Part shown: positions 50,938-59,740 of the stretch, piece after piece | Layout: each line of letters starts with the position of its first letter | How positions within the stretch are numbered: the first letter of the stretch is position 1 | Source: JAWKWH01 sp963669455 | GTDB taxonomy: Bacteria; Pseudomonadota; Alphaproteobacteria; Rhizobiales; Rhizobiaceae | NCBI GenBank assembly: GCA_963669455.1 | Contig: OY770026.1 | Coordinates: forward strand, 186,001 to 250,000 | Direction of reading: 5' to 3' | Length of the DNA stretch: 64,000 nucleotides | Made by a program: the position numbers and the translations under genes | Notes under the pieces: generated by a model | What the model saw: only the letters and a program-made list of their open reading frames with translations | Told to the model about the DNA's origin: nothing | The model's database searches: none

Positions 50938-52212
50938 ATGTTCTATAAATTATATGAAATGAATCACGCTGCATTGCAGCCGTTTCGCGCCGCAGCCGAC
51001 GCAACCAAGCTTTTTTATACAAATCCGCTCAACCCGATGACGCGAACACCGTTCGGGCGTACTGCGGCGGCAACCGCCGAATTGTTCGAGCGGATGACGC
51101 GGCGCTATGCGAAGCCCGAATTCGGGGTGGACGAGACCATCGTCGATGGCAAGGCAGTCTCCGTGGTTGAAAAGATCGCCTGGTCGCGGCCTTTTTGCGA
51201 TCTGATCCATTTTGAACGGCAATTGCCGGCTGGCCAGAAATCCAGCGATCCAAAACTGGTGATCGTGGCCCCCATGTCGGGCCATTATGCGACACTTCTG
51301 AGGGGCACCGTCGAGACCATGCTACCGCATGCGGAAGTCTACATCACCGACTGGGCTGACGCCCGAATGGTGCCGCTTTCGGAAGGCCATTTCGGCCTTG
51401 ATGACTATATCGACTATGTGATCGAGATTTTGCATGCCCTTGGCGAAGGTTGCCACGTGATGGCTGTCTGCCAGCCATCGGTGCCGGTTTTGGCAGCGGC
51501 GGCCGTCATGGAACGTCATGGTGATAAATTTGCGCCGGCCACGATGACGCTGATGGGTGGCCCGATCGATACCCGCGTCAACCCGACGGGGGTCAACAAA
51601 CTGGCTGAGGAAAAAGGGCTTGAGTGGTTCCGCAACAATGTGGTCATGCCGGTGCCATGGCCGCATCCAGGCTTCATGCGCGATGTCTATCCGGGCTTTC
51701 TGCAGCTGTCGGGCTTTATGGGTATGAACCTGGATCGCCATATGATCGCACATAAGGATTTATACCTGCATCTGGTCAAAAACGACGGTGATTCAGCTGA
51801 AAAGCACCGCGAATTCTACGATGAATATCTCGCGGTAATGGATCTGACGGCGGAATTTTATCTCGATACGGTCAAGGCCGTATTTATCGAGCACTCCCTG
51901 CCCAAAGGTGAGATGACGCATCACGGCGAACCGGTCGATCTAACGCAGATCCGCAATGTGGCGCTACTGACCGTCGAGGGTGAGAATGACGATATTTCAG
52001 GTGTTGGCCAGACCGAGGCCGCGCAGCATTTGTGTACCAACATCCCGGCCGGCAGGCGCCAGCACCATTTGCAAAAGGATGTCGGTCACTATGGCGTGTT
52101 CAACGGTTCCAGGTTCCGCGCCGATATTGCGCCGGCGATCATCGAATTCATCAATAAGCACTCTAAACGCCCAAAAACAAAGAGCAAATTGAAGCTGATC
52201 AAATCCGCCTGA
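50938..52212 (+). CDS. phaZ: Intracellular polyhydroxyalkanoate depolymerase
   Basis: 424 residues from the ATG at 50938 (MFYKLYEMNHAALQPFRAAAD, the homologous start). PhaZ mobilises stored PHB. The nucleophile elbow is HVMAVCQPSVPVLAAAAV, with Cys in the place of the usual Ser, typical of intracellular depolymerases. The Asp is in TVEGENDDISGVGQT and the His in KDVGHYGVFNGSRF. Length is usual. No phasin or pha synthase lies nearby. It has a 180-bp upstream region without another gene. Confidence 0.95.
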   Translation: MFYKLYEMNHAALQPFRAAADATKLFYTNPLNPMTRTPFGRTAAATAELFERMTRRYAKPEFGVDETIVDGKAVSVVEKIAWSRPFCDLIHFERQLPAGQKSSDPKLVIVAPMSGHYATLLRGTVETMLPHAEVYITDWADARMVPLSEGHFGLDDYIDYVIEILHALGEGCHVMAVCQPSVPVLAAAAVMERHGDKFAPATMTLMGGPIDTRVNPTGVNKLAEEKGLEWFRNNVVMPVPWPHPGFMRDVYPGFLQLSGFMGMNLDRHMIAHKDLYLHLVKNDGDSAEKHREFYDEYLAVMDLTAEFYLDTVKAVFIEHSLPKGEMTHHGEPVDLTQIRNVALLTVEGENDDISGVGQTEAAQHLCTNIPAGRRQHHLQKDVGHYGVFNGSRFRADIAPAIIEFINKHSKRPKTKSKLKLIKSA

Positions 52213-52324
52213 CTTTGCCGCGGCGTTGGTAACCATAAATTAATGATACCGGCCTTGCCGATTGACTCTTCACCGTTCCAGTCGTTAACCTTTTGTTAAC
52301 AAAAAGCGGAACGGAGGACGCCGG

Positions 52325-52933
52325 ATGTCGGCGATGCGCAAAATTACTGGCATTGCCGTGGCAACGGTGATCGCGGTGTCGCTCAATGGTGCGACAGCGG
52401 CAAATTCGGCCAGTCCCATGAAGGTTGGCGGATATACCTCGCAACCGATTGGCCACTATGAATTCTGCAAACGCACACCTGCCGAATGCAGGATCCGTAA
52501 TTTCGACTACGGACCGCAGAAGCTGACAAAAAAGCTCTGGCGCAAGATCATAAATGTCAATCTGTCGGTGAACGAAAGGGTTCATCCGATGAATGATTAC
52601 GATATTTATGGCAGGGACGAAGTCTGGGCCTATCCGGGTGCTGCCGGCGACTGCGAGGACTATGTGCTGGAAAAGCGGCGCAAGCTTCGGGCGGCAGGCA
52701 TTTCTCTTTCCAATTTGCTGATAACGGTGGTGCGCAAGCCTGATGGCGAGGGGCACGCGATCCTGACCGTGCGTACAAACAGGGGCGACTTTGTTCTCGA
52801 CAACCTCACCGACCGGGTTAAATCCTGGGAAGAGACGGGTTATTGGTATCTGAAGCGGCAGGCCAGCACCCATACCGGCCGATGGGTGACGATTGACGGC
52901 TTCAACAATCCTTTTGTCGGCTCGGTTGATTGA
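52325..52933 (+). CDS. Transglutaminase-like cysteine peptidase (BTLCP), exported
   Basis: 202 residues. The signal peptide is short (MRKITGIAVATVIAVSLNGATA), starting at 52325 after GGAGGAC. The catalytic Cys is in GAAGDCEDYVLEKRRKLRAAG, the His in GEGHAILTVRTNRGD and the Asp in FVLDNLTDRV, as in the COG3672/BTLCP family. In related bacteria (LapG) such enzymes cleave surface adhesins under c-di-GMP control. No adhesin or LapD is next to it. The preceding region 52213-52324 contains the promoter. Confidence 0.88.
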   Translation: MSAMRKITGIAVATVIAVSLNGATAANSASPMKVGGYTSQPIGHYEFCKRTPAECRIRNFDYGPQKLTKKLWRKIINVNLSVNERVHPMNDYDIYGRDEVWAYPGAAGDCEDYVLEKRRKLRAAGISLSNLLITVVRKPDGEGHAILTVRTNRGDFVLDNLTDRVKSWEETGYWYLKRQASTHTGRWVTIDGFNNPFVGSVD

Positions 52934-52944
52934 CAAGACCGGAT

Positions 52945-53255
52945 TAGAGCGTATCCGGCTTAAATGGGAGCAGTTTGATGGTGAGGATTTTTCGGATCGG
53001 CGAGGAGAAGACCGGAGCGCGATCAGACGATCGGGCGAGGATTTCGACACTGCCGAGGCGGAAAAGACCGCCAAGCCGATTGAAGGCCATGATATTGAGA
53101 TATTCGAATAAACCGCAACCGTTTGAACTTGCTTCTTTGCACCCTGAACAGCGTCGCGCGTGGCTAACGGTGTTTACACCGCGTCGCCCCACGCTTCTTG
53201 TCAGGGCACAAATTGGCGGCGTTCAAACGTTTCCATTTAAGCCGGATACGCTCTA
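52945..53255. mobile_element. MITE-like element with TA target duplications
   Basis: 311 bp bounded by TA at both ends (52945-52946 and 53254-53255). The termini are inverted: GAGCGTATCCGGCTTAAATGG after each TA, 21 identical bases, then imperfect for about ten more (GAGCAGTTTGA against AAACGTTTGAA). TA duplication and size fit a non-autonomous IS630/mariner-type element. The interior has no recognisable transposase; a 93-codon frame is a by-product. It fills most of the gap 52934-53329, where no other gene is seen. Confidence 0.82.
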
Positions 53256-53329
53256 GCATTGGCTTTTGAGTTCCAGCCCGTTCCGGAAAGGTTGAGCTGT
53301 GACTATCGCCGGGTTGGTGGGAACATTTC

Positions 53330-53965
53330 GTGATTGACTTCCTTTTTAGCCGAGAAGTGGTCGTGGCGGCTGTATTCGGCCTCGTTTTGCCCGGCATGGG
53401 TTACCTGCTGTACCAGACTATCCGATATGTCGGGCTCAGGATCGGTTCTCCGATCGTTGAAAATCCCTATGGAAACAATGACTTTGCGCGCGACATGCCG
53501 CGGAAACTGAGATTTATCCGCATTCCGATCAGTGCGCGGTTCTTTCGTCACAGGAATGTGAGTTGCACCATGGATATCACGGACAGGAATGGCCTCACCA
53601 TGGATTGCCCCGGCTATCTGCACTGGCAACGGCAACCCCGTGGCGGAATTCCCCATCCTGCAGAACTTCACAAAGCGCTGAAAGATGAACGGGACATCAT
53701 TGATCACATGCTGGATTTTCATTTCAGCAAAAATGAGCCGATAAATATCGGCGCCAGGCGCAGCGACAAGATCGATCTTCTCTTTCGGGTGGATGGGCTG
53801 GCTGAATCGATGCCGACCGTGTCGAGGGAAAACCTGCTCCCGCCGGGTGACTACCGGCTCGAGCTGCACGTGGATTCGGCAGCCATACAGACGCCCAAAA
53901 CCAAAGTATTTTACCTTCGTTTAGGCCCGGACATCGACGATATGGAGGAAATTGAGGCTTGGTAG
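53330..53965 (+). CDS. Hypothetical membrane-anchored protein
   Basis: 211 residues from a GTG at 53330; not recognised. Residues 8-32 form a membrane helix (VVVAAVFGLVLPGMGYLLYQTI). The following soluble region has Arg-rich segments (RKLRFIRIPISARFFRHRNVSC), two Cys, and a C-terminal part with a beta-sandwich feel (LLPPGDYRLELHVDSAA). The end is acidic (DDMEEIEAW). Base composition agrees with the neighbours. It follows a MITE and precedes the TRAP operon by 258 bp. It could be a membrane protein with a cytoplasmic or periplasmic ligand-binding domain. Confidence 0.55.
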   Translation: MIDFLFSREVVVAAVFGLVLPGMGYLLYQTIRYVGLRIGSPIVENPYGNNDFARDMPRKLRFIRIPISARFFRHRNVSCTMDITDRNGLTMDCPGYLHWQRQPRGGIPHPAELHKALKDERDIIDHMLDFHFSKNEPINIGARRSDKIDLLFRVDGLAESMPTVSRENLLPPGDYRLELHVDSAAIQTPKTKVFYLRLGPDIDDMEEIEAW

Positions 53966-54223
53966 GCAACCCCGTTTGATTTGTGTGCTGTATTGGCAGT
54001 TGGGGGCCTGCAAAAACCTGCTGCGCTGGCTGCCAGTGGCGGGCACGTAAGTGGTAACACCGGCCACCTGGACGGTTTCTTTCCCAATGCTACGGATTTC
54101 CTATTGCCACAAGACAGTTCTGCCGTGAATATTGTGGCTAATCGGGGAGGTTAAGCGGCCTTACCGACACAATTGATCATAGAGTATGATTGGACCTTTT
54201 TATGAGTTTCCAGGGAGGAAAAT

Positions 54224-55225
54224 ATGCGCTTAGTTAAGGTCGCCGCAGCGGCGGTAAGTTTGCTTGCACTAACAATCACCGGCGCGATGGCAAATTGCGA
54301 TGATGGCGAAATGGTCATCAAGTTCAGCCACGTAACAAATTCCGACAAGCACCCCAAGGGCATTGCCGCCACACTTCTGGCAGAGCGCGTAAACACGGAA
54401 ATGAATGGCAAGGCCTGCATGGAAGTGTTTCCCAACTCAACACTTTATGACGACAATAAAGTGCTGGAGGCACTTTTGAACGGCGATGTGCAACTGGCCG
54501 CACCGTCACTGTCCAAATTCGAAAAATTCACCAAGAAATTCCGGATTTTCGACCTGCCGTTTATGTTTGTGGATATCAATGCGGTTGACGGGTTCCAAAA
54601 TTCCGAGGCCGGACAGGCATTGAAGGATTCCATGGTCAGGCGCGGCCTCAAGGGGCTTGCATTCTGGCACAATGGCATGAAGCAACTGTCGGCATCGAAA
54701 CCTCTGATGAAGCCGGAGGACGCGACCGGATTGAAATTCCGCGTGCAGGCTTCGGACGTTCTTGTCGCCCAATTCGAACAGCTTGGCGCAAATCCGCAGA
54801 AAATGTCGTTCAAGGAAGTCTATGGCGGTTTGCAGACAAAAGTGATCGACGGTCAGGAGAACACCTGGTCGAACATTTACGGCAAGAAGTTTTTTGAGGT
54901 TCAAGATGGCGTGACCGAAACCAATCACGGCATTATCGACTATCTGGTCGTCACATCCGATGAATGGTGGGAAGGTCTCGATGCCGGCACACGCGATCAG
55001 CTGGCCCAGATTTTGAAAGAGGTGACCGAGTTACGCAACGCGGAATCCACTGCAGTCAACGAGGCCAACAAGGAAAAGATCATAGCCGCTGGCAGCGTTA
55101 TCCGTACCCTTACACCGGAGCAGCGCCAGGCCTGGGTGGATGCGCTAAAGCCGGTCTGGCAGAAGTTTGAAGGCGACATCGGTGCCGATCTGATCGAGGC
55201 AGCGCAATCGTTCAACGGCAGCTAA
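54224..55225 (+). CDS. dctP: TRAP transporter substrate-binding protein (DctP type)
   Basis: 333 residues, strong GGGAGG ribosome-binding site. The signal peptide (MRLVKVAAAAVSLLALTIT, cleavage GAMA-NCDD) exports it to the periplasm. Typical segments are VIKFSHVTNSDKHPKGI, VFPNSTLYDDN and the conserved LKFRVQASDVLVAQFEQLGANP with the Arg that grips a carboxylate, then VIDGQENTWSNI. The ligand is an organic acid of the C4-dicarboxylate class or a related compound; the exact one is unknown. It is the first gene of a complete P-Q-M TRAP operon. Confidence 0.95.
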   Translation: MRLVKVAAAAVSLLALTITGAMANCDDGEMVIKFSHVTNSDKHPKGIAATLLAERVNTEMNGKACMEVFPNSTLYDDNKVLEALLNGDVQLAAPSLSKFEKFTKKFRIFDLPFMFVDINAVDGFQNSEAGQALKDSMVRRGLKGLAFWHNGMKQLSASKPLMKPEDATGLKFRVQASDVLVAQFEQLGANPQKMSFKEVYGGLQTKVIDGQENTWSNIYGKKFFEVQDGVTETNHGIIDYLVVTSDEWWEGLDAGTRDQLAQILKEVTELRNAESTAVNEANKEKIIAAGSVIRTLTPEQRQAWVDALKPVWQKFEGDIGADLIEAAQSFNGS

Positions 55226-55310
55226 GTGACCATGTGACGGGCACCCGGTTGGATCGGGCGGCATCGAAACGTTGCCGCCCGGTCAATTCTGTCGCGGTGG
55301 GAGGTTGCCC

Positions 55311-55931
55311 ATGATGGCTGATGTAGCGAAATCCAGATTTGACGCCATCGAAGAAAATGTGATCGCGGTTCTTCTTGGCCTGATGACACTGATCACCTTC
55401 GCCAATGTCATTGCGCGATATGTTTTCAACTCGAACATCCTCTGGGCGCTGGAGTTAACGGTATTCCTGTTTGCGTGGCTGGTGTTGCTGGGTGTCTCCT
55501 ATTGTGTCAAGCACACGCTGCATATCGGGGTTGATGTGGTGGTGCGCCTATTGCCGCCGGCAATGCAAAAGGCGGTCACGCTGCTTGCCGCCGCCGCCTG
55601 TCTTGCATTTTGCCTGCTGATGCTGAAAGGCGCCTGGGACTATTGGGTCCCGTTTATCGGCAAGCGTGCCTTTCTGGAGACCAACGACGTGCCGATGCCG
55701 GCATTTCTCCAATTTGTCAGTGACTGGCTGAACGAAGGCGAAAAATATGAAAAGCTTCCCCGTTTCATCCCCTATTTTGCCCTGCCTCTCGGGATGGCCC
55801 TGCTGACTTTCCGCTTTGTCCAGGCGGGCTGGCGCATCGTCACTGGCCGGCAGGAATTGCTGATCGCCGGTCACGAGGCCGAGGAACTCGTCGATGAGGT
55901 GACGCGCGGCGAGACGGCAGAGGAGAGTTAG
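55311..55931 (+). CDS. dctQ: TRAP transporter small permease (DctQ)
   Basis: 206 residues from the ATG at 55311, placed behind GGGAGG; the extended frame from 55272 is unlikely. It has four hydrophobic segments (AVLLGLMTLITFANVIARYVF, LTVFLFAWLVLLGVSYCV, AVTLLAAAACLAFCLLML, PYFALPLGMALLTFRF). The second is followed by KHTLHIGVDVVVRL, characteristic of DctQ. A long loop between helices 3 and 4 is larger than usual. DctQ joins the large permease in the inner membrane. It ends three bases before dctM. Confidence 0.93.
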   Translation: MMADVAKSRFDAIEENVIAVLLGLMTLITFANVIARYVFNSNILWALELTVFLFAWLVLLGVSYCVKHTLHIGVDVVVRLLPPAMQKAVTLLAAAACLAFCLLMLKGAWDYWVPFIGKRAFLETNDVPMPAFLQFVSDWLNEGEKYEKLPRFIPYFALPLGMALLTFRFVQAGWRIVTGRQELLIAGHEAEELVDEVTRGETAEES

Positions 55932-55934
55932 ACC

Positions 55935-57311
55935 ATGGCGCTTATATTGCTGTTTGCCATGGTCATCGGCCTCATGCTGATCGGTGTGCCGATAGCAATC
56001 GCGCTTGGCCTGTCCAGCGTCATTTTTCTGCTGGTCTATTCCGACGGATCGCTGGCCTCCATGGCCCAGACACTGTTTTCGGCATTTGACGGACATTATA
56101 CCCTGCTCGCCATCCCGTTTTTCATTCTGGCATCAAGCTTCATGTCGACGGGGGGCGTAGCGCGGCGCATCATCCGCTTTGCCATTGCCGTCGTCGGCCA
56201 TTTTCAGGGCGGGCTCGCCATTGCCTCGGTGTTCGCCTGCATGATGTTTGCGGCACTGTCGGGCTCCTCGCCGGCAACGGTGGTTGCCATCGGCTCCATC
56301 GTGATAGCCGGGATGAGGCAAGTGGGTTATACTAAGGAATTTGCCGCAGGTGTTATCTGCAATGCGGGCACGCTTGGCATCCTTATCCCGCCGTCCATCG
56401 TCATGGTGGTCTATGCCGCAGCAACCGATGTGTCCGTCGGCCGCATGTTTCTTGCCGGCGTGTTTCCCGGCCTGCTTGCCGGTTTGATGCTGATGATTGG
56501 CATCTACGTGGTGGCACGCTTTCGCGGCCTTCCCTCCCAACCCTGGGCCGGCTGGGGGGAAATGCTGTCTGCGGCGGCGGATGCGTTCTGGGGCCTTTTG
56601 CTGATCATCATCATTCTGGGCGGCATTTATGGCGGCATATTCACCCCGACGGAAGCCGCCGCCGTGGCCGCCGTCTATGCCTTTTTCATCGCCAATTTCG
56701 TCTATCGCGATATGGGCCCGCTGCATGCGCCCGATGGCGAGGCCAATCTTTCGCTGCTTAAAAAACCCTCCTCACTGCTCACGGTCTGGTTTCACGAAGA
56801 CACGCGCAAAACTTTGTTCGAAGCAGGCAAACTGACCATCATCTTGATGTTCATCATCGCCAATGCGCTGATATTAAAGCATGTCCTAACCGAGGAACGC
56901 ATTCCGCAAATCATCACCGAGGCCATTTTGGAGGCCGGTTTCGGGCCGATCATGTTTCTTGTGGTGGTCAATCTGATTTTGCTGATCGGCGGTCAGTTCA
57001 TGGAACCGTCCGGCCTGTTGGTCATCGTCGCGCCGCTCGTCTTCCCGATTGCCATCGAGCTTGGCATCGATCCGATTCATCTCGGCATCATCATGGTGGT
57101 CAATATGGAGATCGGCATGATCACGCCGCCCGTCGGGCTCAATCTGTTTGTCACGGCAGGCGTGGCGAAGATGTCGGTGATGAACGTGGTCCGTGCCGCC
57201 GCGCCATGGGTCGGCATCATGTTCATCTTTCTGATTCTGGTGACCTATGTGCCAATCATCTCCACATGGCTGCCAACGCAACTGATGGGCCCGGAAGTCG
57301 TTACAAGATAA
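55935..57311 (+). CDS. dctM: TRAP transporter large permease (DctM)
   Basis: 458 residues with at least eleven hydrophobic segments. DctM carries the Na/substrate path. Typical blocks are GVPIAIALGLSSVIFLL, LLAIPFFILASSFMSTGGVARRI, CNAGTLGILIPPSIVMVVYAAATDVSVGRMF, the ILGGIYGGIFTPTEAAAVAAVYA sequence, and the C-terminal NMEIGMITPPVGLNLF, which are all conserved. A polar insertion around residue 265-300 (RDMGPLHAPDGEANLSL) is larger than in many. Co-transcribed with dctP and dctQ; terminated at 57355-57389. Confidence 0.96.
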   Translation: MALILLFAMVIGLMLIGVPIAIALGLSSVIFLLVYSDGSLASMAQTLFSAFDGHYTLLAIPFFILASSFMSTGGVARRIIRFAIAVVGHFQGGLAIASVFACMMFAALSGSSPATVVAIGSIVIAGMRQVGYTKEFAAGVICNAGTLGILIPPSIVMVVYAAATDVSVGRMFLAGVFPGLLAGLMLMIGIYVVARFRGLPSQPWAGWGEMLSAAADAFWGLLLIIIILGGIYGGIFTPTEAAAVAAVYAFFIANFVYRDMGPLHAPDGEANLSLLKKPSSLLTVWFHEDTRKTLFEAGKLTIILMFIIANALILKHVLTEERIPQIITEAILEAGFGPIMFLVVVNLILLIGGQFMEPSGLLVIVAPLVFPIAIELGIDPIHLGIIMVVNMEIGMITPPVGLNLFVTAGVAKMSVMNVVRAAAPWVGIMFIFLILVTYVPIISTWLPTQLMGPEVVTR

Positions 57312-57354
57312 CGAACCGGCCTGCCGATGGCCTACGTTCGCGTGGGGCTGGCCA

Positions 57355-57389
57355 ATAAAAAAAGGGCGGCTCTTTCGAACCGCCCTTTC
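57355..57389. terminator. Bidirectional terminator between dctM and groEL
   Basis: AAAGGGCGG (57361-57369) pairs with CCGCCCTTT (57380-57388), and A-runs and T-runs on either side serve both strands. It is between the convergent TRAP operon and groEL. Confidence 0.8.
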
Positions 57390-57413
57390 AGGTCATTTAA
57401 TGTGCCGGGTGGC

Positions 57414-59048
57414 TTACATCATGCCGCCCATACCGCCCATGTCAGGCATTGCCGGCGCCGGAGCGTCTTTCTTCGGCAATTCGGCAACCATGGCTTCGGT
57501 GGTGACCAGAAGGCCTGCAACCGAACCGGCATCCTGAAGCGCGGTGCGGACAACCTTGACCGGATCGACGATACCCATGGCGATCATGTCGCCATATTCG
57601 CCGGTCTGGGCATTAAAGCCGAACGTGTCCTTGTTCTGGTCCAGGATTTTGCCTGCAACAATCGATGCTTCCGCACCGGCATTTGAGGCAATCTGGCGAG
57701 CCGGCGCCTGCAAAGCACGGCGCACGATGGCAAGACCGGCTTCCTGATCGGCGTTTTCAGTCTTCGTCTTGATCGCGTTTGCTGCACGAAGCAGTGCAGT
57801 GCCGCCGCCCGGTACGATGCCTTCTTCAACGGCAGCGCGGGTAGCATTCAGCGCATCGTCGACGCGGTCTTTCTTTTCCTTGACCTCGACTTCCGTCGCA
57901 CCGCCAACACGGATGACGGCAACGCCGCCAGCGAGCTTGGCAAGACGCTCCTGCAGTTTTTCACGGTCGTAATCGGAGGTGGTTTCCTCGATCTGCTGCT
58001 TGATCTGGGCAACGCGGCCCTTGATCTCGCCCTTCTTGCCGGCACCGTCGACGATCGTGGTGTTCTCCTTGGAGATGTTGACCCGCTTGGCTTTGCCCAG
58101 CATGTCGATGGTGACGTTTTCGAGCTTGATGCCGAGGTCTTCGGAAATCACCTGGCCACCGGTCAGGATGGCAATGTCTTCGAGCATGGCCTTGCGGCGG
58201 TCGCCGAAGCCCGGTGCCTTGACCGCAGCGATCTTGAGGCCGCCGCGCAGCTTGTTGACCACCAGCGTGGCAAGGGCTTCACCCTCAACGTCTTCGGCAA
58301 TGATCAAGAGAGGCTTGGACGACTGGACGATCGATTCCAGGATCGGCAGCATGGCCTGCAGGTTGGAAAGCTTCTTCTCGTGCAGGAGAATGTAGCAATC
58401 TTCCAGATCGGCAACCATCTTGTCCGGGTTGGTCACGAAGTAAGGTGACAGGTAACCGCGGTCGAACTGCATGCCTTCGACAACTTCCAGCTCGGTTTCA
58501 GCGGTCTTGGCTTCCTCGACGGTGATCACACCCTCATTGCCGACCTTCTGCATGGCCTGGGCGATCATTTCGCCGATTTCCTTTTCGCCATTGGCGGAAA
58601 TCGTGCCGACCTGTGCCACTTCTTCGGAGGTTTTGATTTTCTTGGCCGATTTCTGAAGGCTTGCGACCACGTCGTTGACGGCAAGATCGATACCGCGCTT
58701 CAGGTCCATCGGGTTCATGCCAGCGGCAACCGCTTTGGCGCCTTCCTGGACGATCGACTGAGCGAGAACCGTTGCCGTCGTCGTGCCGTCACCAGCGATG
58801 TCATTGGTCTTGGAGGCGACTTCGCGCACCATCTGCGCGCCCATGTTTTCGAACTTGTCCTCAAGTTCGATTTCCTTGGCAACCGTGACACCGTCCTTTG
58901 TGATGCGCGGTGCGCCGAAGGATTTGTCGATGACGACGTTGCGGCCTTTCGGGCCGAGGGTGACTTTCACCGCATCGGCGAGGGTGTTGACGCCGTTGAG
59001 CATGCGCTCACGTGCGTCGCGTGAGAATTTTACGTCTTTTGCAGCCAT
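57414..59048 (-). CDS. groEL: Chaperonin GroEL
   Basis: 544 residues. GroEL forms the double-ring folding chamber with GroES. The ATP-binding DGTTTATVLAQSI and GPKGRNVVIDKSFGAP blocks are seen, as is the C-terminal tail MPDMGGMGGMM. Length equals the family standard. It follows groES by 68 bp and is regulated by the CIRCE operator upstream of groES. A GroEL of this type is likely the main housekeeping copy; whether other copies exist cannot be seen here. Confidence 0.99.
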   Translation of the reverse strand: MAAKDVKFSRDARERMLNGVNTLADAVKVTLGPKGRNVVIDKSFGAPRITKDGVTVAKEIELEDKFENMGAQMVREVASKTNDIAGDGTTTATVLAQSIVQEGAKAVAAGMNPMDLKRGIDLAVNDVVASLQKSAKKIKTSEEVAQVGTISANGEKEIGEMIAQAMQKVGNEGVITVEEAKTAETELEVVEGMQFDRGYLSPYFVTNPDKMVADLEDCYILLHEKKLSNLQAMLPILESIVQSSKPLLIIAEDVEGEALATLVVNKLRGGLKIAAVKAPGFGDRRKAMLEDIAILTGGQVISEDLGIKLENVTIDMLGKAKRVNISKENTTIVDGAGKKGEIKGRVAQIKQQIEETTSDYDREKLQERLAKLAGGVAVIRVGGATEVEVKEKKDRVDDALNATRAAVEEGIVPGGGTALLRAANAIKTKTENADQEAGLAIVRRALQAPARQIASNAGAEASIVAGKILDQNKDTFGFNAQTGEYGDMIAMGIVDPVKVVRTALQDAGSVAGLLVTTEAMVAELPKKDAPAPAMPDMGGMGGMM

Positions 59049-59116
59049 ATTTCCTAGCTCCCGGGTTCCAATCTATGTGAACCCATAAATCCGTTGTTAC
59101 GTTGAACCGGTCTTGA

Positions 59117-59413
59117 TCAGCCGATAATGCCCATGATGTCGGATTCCTTCATAATCAGAAGGTCTTCGCCATCAAGCTTGACTTCGGTGCCCGACCATTT
59201 GCCGAACAGAACGCGGTCGCCTTTCTTAACGTCAAGCTCAACGAGCTTGCCGCTGTCGTCGCGGGCGCCTGAACCAACGGCGATAACTTCACCTTCAGAT
59301 GGTTTTTCCTGTGCGGTGTCGGGAATGATGATGCCGCCAGCGGTTTTTTCTTCAGAATCTACCCGGCGAACGACCACGCGGTCATGAAGCGGGCGGAATT
59401 TCATCTTGGCCAT
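59117..59413 (-). CDS. groES: Co-chaperonin GroES
   Basis: 98 residues. The sequence FRPLHDRVVVRRVDSEEKTAGGIIIPDTAQEKPSEGEVIAVGSG contains the mobile loop that contacts GroEL and the roof loop region; the C-terminus GEDLLIMKESDIMGII is typical. It forms the first gene of the groESL operon. The CIRCE operator lies 70 bp upstream of its start. Confidence 0.99.
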   Translation of the reverse strand: MAKMKFRPLHDRVVVRRVDSEEKTAGGIIIPDTAQEKPSEGEVIAVGSGARDDSGKLVELDVKKGDRVLFGKWSGTEVKLDGEDLLIMKESDIMGIIG

Positions 59414-59482
59414 GTGTTGAACCCTCGATGGAATGTTTGAACGGTTAAAATGAAACGGCGCTTCCTATGAAGCGCCTCTGTG

Positions 59483-59509
59483 TTAGCACTCAGCTAAATC
59501 GAGTGCTAA
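59483..59509. promoter_or_regulatory. CIRCE operator for HrcA
   Basis: TTAGCACTC at 59483-59491, nine bases, then GAGTGCTAA at 59501-59509: the exact consensus. The HrcA repressor, released by heat, binds here and controls groESL. Its presence shows that the operon is under HrcA control in addition to any sigma-32 control. Confidence 0.97.
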
Positions 59510-59600
59510 CGGCAATTCAATTAGGATCTGCACCCGGCGCTGTCAAGAACGGCAAGGCAAAAAACGCAATAAAATGAGTCTGTTTGGCCATGGTGCGGGG

Positions 59601-59679
59601 CCATTTAAACAAGACACGCTCTAAGCAAGACGCGCTCTATTTGCAGCCAACCATCAAAATTTGCAGCCAACCATCAAAA
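59601..59679. repeat. MITE-end relic and a 20-bp direct repeat
   Basis: 59601-59624 (CCATTTAAACAAGACACGCT, continuing CTAA) is a degenerate copy of the MITE right end at 53234-53255, agreeing at most positions. A second GACGCGCTCTA follows at about 59629. From 59640 a 20-bp sequence (TTTGCAGCCAACCATCAAAA) is repeated twice in tandem to 59679. The remainder of 59414-59740 holds CIRCE, the groES promoter and a terminator. Confidence 0.6.
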
Positions 59680-59708
59680 AGCCCCCGCACAAATGTGCGG
59701 GGGCTTGT
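59677..59708 (-). terminator. Rho-independent terminator of the TadG-like gene
   Basis: On the minus strand AAGCCCCCGCACA, loop, TGTGCGGGGGCTT, then a T-run: an excellent stem of about 11 bp 33 bp after the stop of the minus-strand gene at 59741. Confidence 0.88.
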
Positions 59709-59740
59709 CCGGGCCGGGCCGTGATGAAGCAGGCTTGAGG

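Noticed and set aside
52975..53256. 93-codon frame inside the MITE
   Set aside because: It ends in the inverted repeat, resembles no transposase, and has similar frames on the other strand.
58783..59088. Frames on the plus strand across groEL
   Set aside because: Antisense shadows of a highly biased gene; no start signals.
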